64,000 nucleotides of DNA from Desulfoluna butyratoxydans. GTDB taxonomy: Bacteria > Desulfobacterota > Desulfobacteria > Desulfobacterales > Desulfolunaceae. The notes under the pieces are model-generated. The model did not search any database and was not told where the DNA came from. It saw nothing but the letters and a program-made list of their open reading frames with translations. The stretch is from assembly GCF_900699765.1 (NCBI RefSeq), contig NZ_CAADHO010000005.1, positions 62,001 through 126,000 of the forward strand, in the 5' to 3' direction. Shown here one piece after another: positions 1-9,428 of this stretch. A program made the position numbers and the translations under genes. The first letter of the stretch is position 1. Every line of letters starts with the position of its first letter.

Positions 1-114
1 CAAATTCCTGGTCTGTACGTCCCACATAATCAGTGCCTGCACGTGTACCATAAGAAAAGCATCCACCCGCAGGAATTATCCGGTTGTTCAGAATTGCTTG
101 GCGCACATACGCCC

Positions 115-211
115 GGCCCGAAATCTTTCCGGGCCACATTGCATCGCGCCGTCGTGTTCGGCCCCTGGTGCGAACACAACAACGCCGAGGCAGGTCCCTC
201 GTGTTTGTTTT
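115..211 (+). ncRNA. Candidate structured RNA: three consecutive hairpins
   Basis: Three stems follow each other: GGCCCG/CGGGCC (115-120 with 130-135), a 10-bp stem with one wobble pair (151-160 with 171-180), and CGAGG/CCTCG (186-190 with 197-201). A T-rich run follows (202-211). This could be a small RNA with a weak terminator or the end of an upstream transcript. No known family is recognised. Confidence 0.25.
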
Positions 212-608
212 CACTACTTCCTGGCAGCTCTTCTTTGCATTCCCCCGGAAGAAACCACCATCATGTCGTATAACGTCTGCATTGATCGTAAACACCGTTC
301 CAAACGCCATACCAACAAAACGGATTGCCTTCTATCCTTTGTTTATTATTCGGAACTATCTCTCAATACCCCATACCAGTCAAGCACTTTTTGGGCTTAA
401 TTAGTATTTTTAATGTTACTCATCAATGCCAGTTGTCATCCATTGACCGCCACTGAACGAATATCCCTAAAAGGCCCGCACTTATGTGGTTCGCGGCATG
501 GACTCGACCCCGAACAATCAGGGTGGAACACCTTCAATATTTAACTGCCGTCCACTGTCAAAAATCATATATTACTTCTCAAAGATCATCCCGGGAAAAA
601 TAATTCGA

Positions 609-618
609 ATCATATGAT
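609..618. promoter_or_regulatory. Palindrome upstream of the acs promoter candidate
   Basis: ATCATATGAT is a perfect 10-bp palindrome ending nine bases before a TTGACA box. Its position would suit an activator or repressor site, but no regulator can be named. Confidence 0.25.
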
Positions 619-626
619 ATTTAATA

Positions 627-655
627 TTGACAGCACCCAAGGCAGTTGTTAGAAA
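627..655 (+). promoter_or_regulatory. Candidate sigma-70 promoter for the acs operon
   Basis: TTGACA (627-632), a 17-bp spacer and TAGAAA (650-655). The -35 is perfect and the -10 is weak. It would give a leader of about 245 nt before acsD. Confidence 0.35.
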
Positions 656-907
656 TTTCATGGTTTAGCTATCCTTATAGAAGAAAGAATCACAACTCAG
701 AATTATATTTATAGAAGAGTAAACGCCGTGCCCAGCACGATCTCTTAACACGCTCTCTTGCGTTACCTTCCACCTCCGCTCTTTAAAAACTTCAGGTTTC
801 TCCTCGAAACGCCCTAAAGGATCGTCACAATCCGCCGGGCGGGATCGACACGAATAAACAAATGGACGCCTTCATCCATATAATTAGTCAACGACAAGGA
901 GGTAACA

Positions 908-2467
908 TTGGGTTTCGAAATCATTAAAGAGTCCTATGCAGGAAGCATCAAGGAAATTGCCATCGGAGCGGGCGACAACGCCATATCCGTCGGCGGTGCC
1001 TCATGCTACCCTTTCTATCAGTTCGAAGGGGACATGCCGCACAAACCCAAAATCGCCATGGAAGTCTGGGACATGGCACCTGAAGACTGGCCCGAAGCCT
1101 GCCTGGCTCCGTTCAAGGATGTCGTAGGCGATCCTGCGGCCTGGGCAAAACTCTGCGTGGAGTCATTCGGCGCAGAACTCATCGTACTGCAACTCAAAAG
1201 CATTGATCCCAACGACAAGGACGCCAGCCCCGAGGAAGCTGCCGCCACAGTAAAAAAGGTAGCCTCGGCCATCGACGTCCCCCTGATTGTCTGGGGCTGT
1301 TCGAACCCGGGCAAAGACGAAGAGGTCCTCAAAGCCGTCTCGGAAGAGTGTCAGGAATTTCAGCTCACCCTGGGCCCGGTTGAAGACGCCAACCACAAAG
1401 GCATCGGTGCCTCGGCCATGGGCTACGGCCACGCCCTGATCTCCTCATCCCCCATCGACGTTAACCTGGCCAAACAGGTCAACATCCTTCTGGAAAACCT
1501 GGGCATGCCCATGGACAGGGTCATTGTCGACCCCACCACCGGCGGCCTGGGCTACGGCATGGAGTACTCCTACTCCGTCATGGAGCGCCTGCGCATGGCA
1601 GCCATGCAGCAGGGCGACGACAAGCTCCAGTTCCCCATCATCAACAACCTCGGCAACGAAATCTGGAAGTGCAAGGAAGCAAAGCAGAGCGTTGAAGAGG
1701 CCCCCATCCTCGGCGACCCGGAAAAACGCGGCATCCTCATGGAAGCTGTCTGCGCCGTTTCCTACCTTGTCGCCGGCGGCGACATCCTCATCATGCGCCA
1801 CCCTGAATCCGTCCGGCTCGTCCGCTCCTTCATCGACCTGATGATCGAGGGAGGCATGGCCACCGACGTGGCAGCCATCACCAAGCAGCTTGACGACGTG
1901 AATGTCGATTTCGCAAGCCTGGCCCCCGCACCGGACACCGCCATCGCAGAAGAGAAAAAAGCAGCACCCCAACCCGCCAAAAAAGAGGCACCCAAAGCCG
2001 CAGCAGCAGCTCCGGCCGCACCTGCCGCTCCCAAGGCGGAAGCCAAGCCGGCCCCTGCCCCGACCACCCCCGAGCCCGCCAAGGCTGAAGAGCCTAAGGT
2101 AGACCCCGAAGCCCAGGCCAAGGCAGAAGCAGAGGCCAAAGCCAAGGCGGAAGCCGAAGCCAAGGCCAAAGCAGAGGCGGATGCAAAGGCCAAGGCAGAA
2201 GCCGAAGCCAAGGCAAAGGCAGATGCGGAAGCCAAAGCAAAAGCCGAAGCAGAGGCCAAAAAACAGGCTGAAATCGATGCCAAGGCCAAGCGGGAAGAGG
2301 CCGAAGAAGCCATCCGTGCAGAGCGGGCCCAGGCCCGAGCTGAAATGGCCAAGACCCGTGGAACCCAGCCTGAAGCCCTGAAGACACTCACCGCGGCAGC
2401 AGAACAAAAGAGCCAGCTGGACAAGCTCATCGATCGTCTCAACATGATCCACCGTCGCGTCGCGTAA
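908..2467 (+). CDS. acsD: Acetyl-CoA decarbonylase/synthase delta subunit (corrinoid protein small subunit) with a long C-terminal extension
   Basis: This is the small subunit of the corrinoid iron-sulfur protein, which passes the methyl group from methyltetrahydrofolate to acetyl-CoA synthase. The start is TTG, chosen because a perfect AAGGAGG lies just upstream (895-901). About 338 N-terminal residues form the family domain. They are followed by a Pro/Ala/Lys linker (about 339-397), a strongly periodic Ala-Glu-Lys helix built on KAEAEAKAKA-type repeats (about 398-465), and a charged tail of about 55 residues. This extension of roughly 180 residues is unusual for the family. It is the first gene of the acs cluster, 91 bp before cooS. 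The enzyme identity is secure from the N-terminal part and the neighbours; the role of the tail is unknown. Confidence 0.9.
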   Translation: MGFEIIKESYAGSIKEIAIGAGDNAISVGGASCYPFYQFEGDMPHKPKIAMEVWDMAPEDWPEACLAPFKDVVGDPAAWAKLCVESFGAELIVLQLKSIDPNDKDASPEEAAATVKKVASAIDVPLIVWGCSNPGKDEEVLKAVSEECQEFQLTLGPVEDANHKGIGASAMGYGHALISSSPIDVNLAKQVNILLENLGMPMDRVIVDPTTGGLGYGMEYSYSVMERLRMAAMQQGDDKLQFPIINNLGNEIWKCKEAKQSVEEAPILGDPEKRGILMEAVCAVSYLVAGGDILIMRHPESVRLVRSFIDLMIEGGMATDVAAITKQLDDVNVDFASLAPAPDTAIAEEKKAAPQPAKKEAPKAAAAAPAAPAAPKAEAKPAPAPTTPEPAKAEEPKVDPEAQAKAEAEAKAKAEAEAKAKAEADAKAKAEAEAKAKADAEAKAKAEAEAKKQAEIDAKAKREEAEEAIRAERAQARAEMAKTRGTQPEALKTLTAAAEQKSQLDKLIDRLNMIHRRVA

Positions 2468-2558
2468 GCCTTAAGGTACGTTCATTCACGAAGCCGCATC
2501 GAAGCGAGCTTTGAGTGCAAGGCAAAGGATGACCCTACAACAAGAGGAGGAACCTCTG

Positions 2559-4577
2559 ATGGCAGACGAAAAAAAAGCAAAGGCAATGAAGCTGGCGGAT
2601 CCGCTCAATGCCTCTATAGATCCAGCGACTCAGCAAATGATCAGACGTGCCCAGGAACTCGGCGTGGAAACCGTGTTTGACCGGGCTGAAAACATGAAGC
2701 CCTGCAACATCGGTATCCAGGGTATCTGCTGTAAAAACTGTGCCATGGGTCCCTGCCGCCTCCCCCTTCCCAAGGGCGGCATCGAAGGTGAAGACACACG
2801 AAAAGGCCTCTGCGGGGCCACTGCCAACACCATCGCGGCGCGTAACTTTGCCCGCATGGTCGCCGGCGGCGCTTCCGCCCACTCCGACCACGGACGCGGC
2901 GTGGCCGAAGTATTCCTCTCCGTTGCGAGAAAAGAGACCGAAGACTACGAGATCAAGGATTACCACAAGCTTCTTGCCATCGCTCCTCACTTTGACGTGG
3001 ACACCACCGTCACCGTGGACGGCGAAGTCAAAGACCGCGACATGGACGAGATCGCCCTGGAAGTGGCTGAAAAGGCCATGAACGAGTGGGGCAAGCCCGA
3101 CAGCGAATGCCTTTACATCAAGCGTGCTCCCGAGGCCACCTACAACCGCTGGAAAGAGCTCGGCGTCCTTCCCCGAAACGTCGACCGCGAGATCGTCGAG
3201 ATCATGCACCGCACCCACATGGGCGTGGACCAGGACTACAAAAACCTCATCAAGCAATCCACCCGTGCGGCCCTGGCCGACGGCTGGGTCGGCTCCATGA
3301 TCGCCACGGACCTCCAGGACGTCATGTTCGGCACCCCCAGCCCCGTGCAGTCTGAGGTCAACCTGGGCATCATGAAGGCAGACCACGTCAACCTGGTCGT
3401 TCACGGCCATGAGCCCATTCTCTCGGAAATGATCGTGGCCGCGAGCCAGTCCAAGGAGATGATGGATTACGCAGCGGAAAAAGGTGCCAAGGGCATCCAG
3501 CTCGGCGGTATCTGCTGTACGGCCAACGAACTGGCCCAGCGCCACGGCGTGCCCATCGTGGGGACCTTCCTGCAACAGGAGCTTGCCATCATCACCGGCG
3601 CCTGCGACGCCATGGTCGTGGACGTTCAGTGTATCTTCCAGAACCTGGCCAACGTAGCCAAGTGCTTCCACACCAAGCTCATCACCACCCACCCCATCGC
3701 CCGCATGGAGCAGAACAACGTCATCCACATCGAGTTCGACGAGCACCATGCCATGGAAGACGCCAAGCGCATCGTCAAGATGGCTATCGACAACTTCGAA
3801 AACCGCAAGGCCGAAGTGATGATTCCCGTACAGAAAGAGACCCAGGTGGTCGGTTTCGGCGTGGAATCCATCGAGTACCACCTGGGCGGCTCCTTCAGGG
3901 GTTCTTACTACACCCTGAACGACAACATCATCAACGGCCGCATCCGGGGCATCGCAGGGGTCGTGGGCTGTAACAACGCGCGGACCAAGCACAACAACGA
4001 CCACATCACCGTCATCAAAGAGCTTATCAAAAACGACGTCATCGTCCTCACCACCGGCTGCAGCGCCATCGCAGCGGGCATGGCCGGCCTTCTCAGCCCC
4101 GAGTGCGCCGCCGTCCATTGCGGCCCCGGCCTTGCCGAGGTCTGTGAAACCGTGGGGATTCCCCCTGTCCTCCACCTGGGATCCTGCGTGGACAACTCCC
4201 GAATCCTCCTGGCCGCCACTGAAGTGGTCAAGGCCGGCGGACTCGGCAAAGAGATCAAGGACCTTCCCGTGGCCGGCAGCGCCCCGGAGTGGATGAGCGA
4301 GAAAGCCATCTCCATCGGCCACTACTTCGTAACCTCCGGTGTCTACACGGTCTTCGGCGTTACCCTGCCCGTGGACGGCGCCCCTGCCTTCAAGGACCAT
4401 CTCTACACCGACCTGGAAGGTCTCTACGGCGGCATGTGGGACTGCGAGCCCGATCCTGTCAAACACGCCCAGAAGATGATCGCCCACATCGACAAAAAGC
4501 GCCAGGAGCTGGGTATCGACAAGGCAAGAGAACGTGTCCTCATGGATATGGCCGCCCGTCAGGCCATCGACGGATAG
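2559..4577 (+). CDS. cooS: Anaerobic carbon monoxide dehydrogenase catalytic subunit
   Basis: A cytoplasmic Ni-Fe-S enzyme that interconverts CO2 and CO and, in this context, supplies CO to acetyl-CoA synthase. At 672 aa it matches the usual length of the acetogenic subunit. The N-terminal cysteines C49, C57, C58, C61 and C66 lie in the spacing known for the B and D clusters (PCNIGIQGICCKNC). Further conserved Cys/His segments such as GGICCTANE, GVVGCNNAR and TTGCSA follow for the C cluster. The ATG at 2559 was chosen over an upstream in-frame start because GAGGAGG lies 8 bp before it. The gene sits between acsD and acsB, as expected for a bifunctional CODH/ACS complex. Confidence 0.96.
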   Translation: MADEKKAKAMKLADPLNASIDPATQQMIRRAQELGVETVFDRAENMKPCNIGIQGICCKNCAMGPCRLPLPKGGIEGEDTRKGLCGATANTIAARNFARMVAGGASAHSDHGRGVAEVFLSVARKETEDYEIKDYHKLLAIAPHFDVDTTVTVDGEVKDRDMDEIALEVAEKAMNEWGKPDSECLYIKRAPEATYNRWKELGVLPRNVDREIVEIMHRTHMGVDQDYKNLIKQSTRAALADGWVGSMIATDLQDVMFGTPSPVQSEVNLGIMKADHVNLVVHGHEPILSEMIVAASQSKEMMDYAAEKGAKGIQLGGICCTANELAQRHGVPIVGTFLQQELAIITGACDAMVVDVQCIFQNLANVAKCFHTKLITTHPIARMEQNNVIHIEFDEHHAMEDAKRIVKMAIDNFENRKAEVMIPVQKETQVVGFGVESIEYHLGGSFRGSYYTLNDNIINGRIRGIAGVVGCNNARTKHNNDHITVIKELIKNDVIVLTTGCSAIAAGMAGLLSPECAAVHCGPGLAEVCETVGIPPVLHLGSCVDNSRILLAATEVVKAGGLGKEIKDLPVAGSAPEWMSEKAISIGHYFVTSGVYTVFGVTLPVDGAPAFKDHLYTDLEGLYGGMWDCEPDPVKHAQKMIAHIDKKRQELGIDKARERVLMDMAARQAIDG

Positions 4578-4583
4578 CGGGTC

Positions 4584-4603
4584 GGCGGCCCGGTCCGGCC
4601 GCC
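4584..4603 (+). other. Intercistronic hairpin cooS-acsB
   Basis: GGCGGCC/GGCCGCC, a perfect 7-bp stem with a 6-nt loop, lies directly after the cooS stop and has no T run. It is probably an mRNA stability or processing element. Confidence 0.5.
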
Positions 4604-4658
4604 ATCCACATGCTTGATCATCAACCTTTAAGAATATCCTCAACGAAGGAGGAAGAGC

Positions 4659-6872
4659 ATGTCCAAATTAGTCGCATTCGCCGCCATACAGGGTGGTTAT
4701 AAAGTGGTCTCCCAGGTGGAAGGTGAGTACAAGAAAGCCCTTGATACATTTGACGCGAGCACCAAGGTAAGCTTCGGCAACACCGCCTATTACCTGCCGG
4801 TCATCTACTCCCTTCTGGGCATCAAGGTAGAGACCCTGGAAGATATGAAAAAACCGCTGGACTTTGCCCGCGGCCTTCTCCCCCCCCACGTCAAGGGCAA
4901 GAACCACCTGCCCTACCTGGGGCCCCTGCTCGACGCCGGCATGGCAGCCATCTTCGCCTATGAAATCAAGGAAGCCCTGCGCATCCTGAACGAGCCCGAC
5001 TTCTACTCCTTTACGGAAGACCCGGACGTGGAAGCAGGCAGCATCTGGCTCGGCCCCGCCGACGACACCATCCTGCGAAAGCGCGGCGTGGAGTTCGTGG
5101 ACGGCAGCGCCCCTGGCTTTGCCGCCATCGTTGGCGCCGCACCCAACGCTGAAATCGCCAAGGACATCGTGGAAGACTACCAGAAGAAGAGCCTCTACAT
5201 CTTCTGCGCGGCCAACCACAACAACACCAGCGTCATCCAGCAGCTCGTGGAGCAGGATGTGCAGGTGGGCTGGAACACCCGTATCGTACCCTTCGGCCCG
5301 GACATCTCGTCCGCCGTCTTCGCCCTTGGTTTTGCCAACCGTGCGGCCATGGCCTTCGGCGGCGTTCAGCCCGGGGATCACCGCAAGATGCTCATGTACA
5401 ACAAAGAGCGTATCTTCGCCTTTGTCAACGCCCTGGGCGATGTGGGCACCGAGTGGGGCGTGGCAGCGGCAGGCTGCGTCAACTGGGGTTTCCCCACCCT
5501 TGCCGACACCGACATCCCCGAGATCCTGCCCACGGGTATCTGTACCTACGAGCACGTGGTGGCCAACGTCCCCCACGAGGAGATCTGCCAGAGGTCCGTG
5601 GAAGTGCGCGGTCTCAAGGTCACCGTTTCCGACATCAATATCCCCTGCTCCTTCGGCCCCGCCTACGAAGGCGAGCGTGTCCGGGGCGCCGACCTGCACA
5701 GCCAGATGGGCGGCGGCAAGACCCAGTGCACCGAGCTGGTGAAGCGCGCGGAGATGAACGAGATCGAAGACGGCAAGGTCATCGTGGTGGGCAAGGACAT
5801 CCCCGACCTTTCCGAAGGGGACACTCTGGACCTGGGCATCTTTATCCAGATCGCCGGCCGTGAGTTCCAGGAAGACTTTGAGCCCATCATGGAACGTCAG
5901 ATCCACCACCTGGTCAACTACATCCAGGGCATCATGCACATCGGCCAGCGCGACATCTCCTGGGTCCGCGTCAGCAAGTCCGCCGTGGACAAGGGCTTTA
6001 CCCTGAAGGACATCGGTGTGGTCCTCCACGCCAAGTTCCATCAGGAGTTCCAGAAGATCGTCGACAAGGTCCAGGTGACCCTTTACACAGGCAAAGAAGA
6101 CGTGGCCAAGCTCACGGCAACGGCCCGTGCCGAGTACAAGACCCGTGACGAGCGTGTGGACAAAATGACGGACGAGGACGTGGAGATCTTTTACTCCTGC
6201 TCCCTCTGCCAGTCCTTTGCTCCCAACCACGTCTGCACGGTGAGCCCCGAGCGTACCGGCCTGTGCGGCGCTTACAACTGGATGGACTGCCGGGCAGCCT
6301 TTGAGATCAACCCCACCGGCCCCAACCAGCCCATCGAAAAGGGCGAGTGCCTCGACCCGGTCCTCGGTCAGTGGAAAGGTGTCAACGAGTTTGTTGAAAA
6401 AGCCTCCCGCGGTGCCGTCACCCACTACAACTTCTACTCCATGGTCATCGACCCTATGACCACCTGCGGTTGCTGTGAGTGTATCGCGGCCATGCTCCCC
6501 AGTTGCAACGGTGTCATGACCGTCAACCGGGAATTTGCCGGAGACACCCCCTCGGGCATGAAGTTCACCACCCTTGCAGGCGTCATGGGCGGCGGGGCTT
6601 CCTCCCCGGGCTTTGTGGGCCACTCCAAGTACAACATCACCCAGAGAAAGTTCATCAAGGGCGACGGCGGACTGCTCCGCATGGTCTGGATGCCCAAGAT
6701 GCTGAAAGAAGAGATTAAGGATCGCCTTGATAAGTACGGTGAAGAAAACGGCTATCCCGATTTCTACAACATGATCGCCGATGAAACGGTGGGCACCACC
6801 GAAGAGGAAATTCTGCCCTTCCTCGAGGAAAAAGGTCACCCCGCCATGTCCATGGACCCGCTCATCGGATAA
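4659..6872 (+). CDS. acsB: CO dehydrogenase/acetyl-CoA synthase, acetyl-CoA synthase subunit
   Basis: Condenses CO, a corrinoid-bound methyl group and CoA into acetyl-CoA at the Ni-Fe-S A cluster. At 737 aa it is close to the 729 aa of the Moorella enzyme. The A-cluster cysteines are visible: C514, C517, C526 and C536 (CSLCQSFAPNHVC...GLC) bind the cubane, and C603-G604-C605 (TTCGCC) binds the distal nickel. All six positions are offset by exactly 8 from Moorella numbering. GAAGGAGG precedes the ATG. The full N-terminal CODH-interacting domain is present, so this is the bacterial form and not the short archaeal CdhC. It lies between cooS and acsC. Confidence 0.97.
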   Translation: MSKLVAFAAIQGGYKVVSQVEGEYKKALDTFDASTKVSFGNTAYYLPVIYSLLGIKVETLEDMKKPLDFARGLLPPHVKGKNHLPYLGPLLDAGMAAIFAYEIKEALRILNEPDFYSFTEDPDVEAGSIWLGPADDTILRKRGVEFVDGSAPGFAAIVGAAPNAEIAKDIVEDYQKKSLYIFCAANHNNTSVIQQLVEQDVQVGWNTRIVPFGPDISSAVFALGFANRAAMAFGGVQPGDHRKMLMYNKERIFAFVNALGDVGTEWGVAAAGCVNWGFPTLADTDIPEILPTGICTYEHVVANVPHEEICQRSVEVRGLKVTVSDINIPCSFGPAYEGERVRGADLHSQMGGGKTQCTELVKRAEMNEIEDGKVIVVGKDIPDLSEGDTLDLGIFIQIAGREFQEDFEPIMERQIHHLVNYIQGIMHIGQRDISWVRVSKSAVDKGFTLKDIGVVLHAKFHQEFQKIVDKVQVTLYTGKEDVAKLTATARAEYKTRDERVDKMTDEDVEIFYSCSLCQSFAPNHVCTVSPERTGLCGAYNWMDCRAAFEINPTGPNQPIEKGECLDPVLGQWKGVNEFVEKASRGAVTHYNFYSMVIDPMTTCGCCECIAAMLPSCNGVMTVNREFAGDTPSGMKFTTLAGVMGGGASSPGFVGHSKYNITQRKFIKGDGGLLRMVWMPKMLKEEIKDRLDKYGEENGYPDFYNMIADETVGTTEEEILPFLEEKGHPAMSMDPLIG

Positions 6873-6878
6873 TGCCAC

Positions 6879-6912
6879 GGCCTCCGGGCGGCCGCCCTGC
6901 CGCCCGGAGGCC
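6879..6912 (+). other. Intercistronic hairpin acsB-acsC
   Basis: A perfect 14-bp stem (6879-6892 with 6899-6912) and a 6-nt loop start six bases after the acsB stop. No T run follows, so a role in 3'-end protection or processing fits better than termination. Confidence 0.65.
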
Positions 6913-6971
6913 ATGCTGTCCGACATTGCTATCGAGTGTCATCCAGAAAGGACCCAGACAAGGAGATACAC

Positions 6972-8324
6972 ATGGCTCTTACCGGTATACAGATCTTCAA
7001 ACTGCTGCCCAAAACAAACTGCAAAGAGTGCGGGGTGCCAACCTGCCTCGCCTTTGCCATGAACCTGGCATCCGGAAAGGCGGAGCTGGACAACTGCCCC
7101 TACGTCTCGGACGAAGCCAGGGAAAAACTCGCCGAAGCCTCGGCCCCTCCCATCCGCCCCGTCAAGCTGGGCAAAGGGGTCCGTGAAGCCACCGCAGGCG
7201 GCGAGACCGTGATGTACCGTCACGAAAAGACCTTCTACAACCCCACCACCCTGGCCGCCACCATTCCCGCTTCCATGGCTGAGGCCGACCTTGCCGCCCG
7301 TCTGACGGCCTGGAACGCCTTCCAGTACGAGCGTGTGGGCCTCAACCTCCGGCCCGAGCTCATCGCGGTCAAGGACGACGGCGCAGGCCCCGATGCCTTT
7401 GCCAAAACCGCAAAAACCATCGCCGAAACCTCGGAATTCAACCTCATCCTCATGAGCGAAGACCCCGAGGTGATGAAAGCCGGCGTGGAGGCCACGGCCT
7501 TCAAGCGTCCCCTCATCTACGGCGCCACAGAGGCCACCGTGGAGGCCTTCGGTGAGATCGCCAAGGCGGCGGAACTGCCCGTGGCTGTCAAGGCCGACGG
7601 TGTCGAAGCCCTTATCCCCCTGACCGACAAGCTCACGGCCATGGGGATCAAGGACATCGTCATCGACTCCGGCAGCCGGGACCTCAAAGGCTCCTTTGCC
7701 GATCAGGTCGCCATCCGCCGAGCAGCCCTCAAGGGCGGCAACCGATCCCTGGGTTTTCCCACCATCACCTTCCCCTGCGAAATGGCCGGAAACGCCGATA
7801 TGGAAGCCCTCATCGCCGGGATGTTCGTGGCCAAGTACGGCGGCATCGTGGTGCTCTCGGAGTTCAACACCGAGACCCTCTTCCCGCTTCTGCTGGAACG
7901 CCTCAACATCTTCACCGACCCGCAGCGCCCCATGACGGTCACCGAAGGCATCTACGAAATCGGCAACCCCGACGAGAACTCACCGGTGATGGTCACCACC
8001 AACTTTGCCCTCACCTACTTCATCGTCTCCGGCGAAGCCGAAGGCAGCAGGGTACCCTGCTGGCTCCTCATCAAAGAAGCGGAGGGTCTCTCGGTCCTCA
8101 CGGCCTGGGCCGCAGGCAAGTTCAGCGGCGATGATGTGGGGATCTTTGTGAAGAAAAGCGGCATTTCCGACAAGATCAAGCACAACGAGCTGATCATTCC
8201 CGGCTACGCCGCAGCCATTGCAGGGGATGTGGAGGAAGAGCTCCCCGACTGGAACATCACCGTCGGTCCCCGAGAAGCAGCGCACCTGCCCGCCTTCCTG
8301 AAGGCCAAGGTCGGTGCCGCCTGA
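6972..8324 (+). CDS. acsC: Corrinoid iron-sulfur protein large (gamma) subunit
   Basis: Large subunit of the corrinoid iron-sulfur protein that carries the methyl group between AcsE and AcsB. The N terminus has the [4Fe-4S] motif C17, C20, C25, C42 (NCKECGVPTC...NCPY), with the same numbering as the Moorella protein. A TIM-barrel region and a C-terminal B12-binding region follow. The length is 450 aa. The ATG at 6972 was preferred to an upstream in-frame start because AAGGAG precedes it and because the motif numbering fits. The partner small subunit is acsD at the head of the cluster, so the two CFeSP genes are separated by cooS and acsB. Confidence 0.96.
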   Translation: MALTGIQIFKLLPKTNCKECGVPTCLAFAMNLASGKAELDNCPYVSDEAREKLAEASAPPIRPVKLGKGVREATAGGETVMYRHEKTFYNPTTLAATIPASMAEADLAARLTAWNAFQYERVGLNLRPELIAVKDDGAGPDAFAKTAKTIAETSEFNLILMSEDPEVMKAGVEATAFKRPLIYGATEATVEAFGEIAKAAELPVAVKADGVEALIPLTDKLTAMGIKDIVIDSGSRDLKGSFADQVAIRRAALKGGNRSLGFPTITFPCEMAGNADMEALIAGMFVAKYGGIVVLSEFNTETLFPLLLERLNIFTDPQRPMTVTEGIYEIGNPDENSPVMVTTNFALTYFIVSGEAEGSRVPCWLLIKEAEGLSVLTAWAAGKFSGDDVGIFVKKSGISDKIKHNELIIPGYAAAIAGDVEEELPDWNITVGPREAAHLPAFLKAKVGAA

Positions 8325-8342
8325 TCCAACGGCGCCCTTGTC

Positions 8343-8383
8343 GCCCGTCCCGCCCGGTTACCGGGTCGGGACGGGCTTGTTTT
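8343..8383 (+). terminator. Strong hairpin with T-rich tail between acsC and acsE
   Basis: A GC-rich stem of 15 bp with one bulged T (8343-8357 with 8361-8376) is followed by TTGTTTT. It resembles an intrinsic terminator inside the operon. It may act as an attenuator lowering acsE relative to acsC. Confidence 0.6.
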
Positions 8384-8441
8384 CCAACTCACGCACGTTT
8401 TTCTGTTCTTGCAACATCAACTCAGATCCGGAGGGAATTTT

Positions 8442-9329
8442 ATGGGTTTTCAAGTCATCGGAGAAAGCTTGAACGTTATCGGCAAAGAGATCGGACGCGG
8501 ATTCAGAGAGAGAGATCCCAAGCCGATTCAGGAAGAGGCCCTCTTCCAGAAATCCAAGGGCGTGGACTGGATCGACATCAACCTCGGTCCCGCCAAGAAA
8601 GACGGCGTAGAGCTGATGCCCTGGGTTGTGGAAACCGTGCAGGAAGTGGTGGATGACATTCCCCTGGTCCTCGACACCTCCAACATCGACGCCATCGCAG
8701 CCGCCCTTCCCAAATGCAAACTGCCGCCCATGATCAACTCCATCATGGCCGTGCCCGAACGCTATGAGCGCATGATCCCCCTGGCCGCCGAAAGCGGCGC
8801 CCACTTCTGCGCCCTGATGTGGGGACCGGAAGGCCTGCCCAGGGATGAAAACGAACGCGCCGCCCTGTGCGTGGAGCTCCTCTACGCAGCCAATGAAGCA
8901 GGGATCCCCAACGAAAAGATCTGGGTCGACGGCATCGTCACCCCCGTCAACATCCAGCAGCCCCAGGCCGTGAGCCTCCTCAACTTCATGGACATGCTCC
9001 AGGACATCGCCCCGGGCGCCCGGAGCACCTGCGGGGTCTCCAACATCTCCAACGGCGTGCCCGATCACCTGCGGCACATCATCAACATCACCTTTACCTC
9101 CATGCTGAACATCAAGGGCATGGAATCTTTTATCGCCGACGCCAAGGACGATGCCACCATGGGCCTGAGCAAAGGAAATCGCCCGGACATTTATGAGGTG
9201 ATCCAGAATACCATGGACGGCAACCCGCCGGCCCTGGATTCCCTGAGCGAAGAGCTCCGCGGCTATGTGAAGACCTGCAACGTCATCCTCGGCCACACCC
9301 TCTTTTCAGATTCCTGGCTGGAAGTATAG
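8442..9329 (+). CDS. acsE: Methyltetrahydrofolate:corrinoid/iron-sulfur protein methyltransferase
   Basis: Transfers the methyl group of methyl-THF to the cobalt of the corrinoid iron-sulfur protein. The 295-aa sequence shows the pterin-binding TIM-barrel signatures: an N-terminal GESLNV segment, DWIDINLGPA, LVLDTSN and the GVSNIS loop near the end of the barrel. The Moorella enzyme is about 30 residues shorter. The ATG at 8442 follows GGAGGG and fits the family start. It is the last recognisable enzyme gene of the cluster and is followed by a good terminator at 9429-9455. Confidence 0.93.
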   Translation: MGFQVIGESLNVIGKEIGRGFRERDPKPIQEEALFQKSKGVDWIDINLGPAKKDGVELMPWVVETVQEVVDDIPLVLDTSNIDAIAAALPKCKLPPMINSIMAVPERYERMIPLAAESGAHFCALMWGPEGLPRDENERAALCVELLYAANEAGIPNEKIWVDGIVTPVNIQQPQAVSLLNFMDMLQDIAPGARSTCGVSNISNGVPDHLRHIINITFTSMLNIKGMESFIADAKDDATMGLSKGNRPDIYEVIQNTMDGNPPALDSLSEELRGYVKTCNVILGHTLFSDSWLEV

Positions 9330-9428
9330 CCATTGACATGGGACGGACCGGATTAACGGGCCCTTTTAATTCCGGTTGAAAACCGGGGAGACGCCCCCGA
9401 AACAACGCACCGTCCCCCCATGAACTCG

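Larger units (their letters stand above)
1..907. other. Gene-free leader region upstream of acsD
   Basis: No convincing gene is seen here. The short open frames in 40-404 lack a good ribosome binding site and recognisable composition. The stretch holds three consecutive small stem-loops (about 115-201), a palindrome (609-618) and a promoter-like pair (627-655) ahead of the acs genes. Confidence 0.6.

Noticed and set aside
43-404. Short overlapping frames at the window start
   Set aside because: No ribosome binding site, no family-like composition, three frames compete for the same DNA.
2535-6926. Minus-strand frames of about 700 and 750 codons opposite cooS and acsB
   Set aside because: Antisense shadows of enzymes with fully conserved metal-site cysteines.
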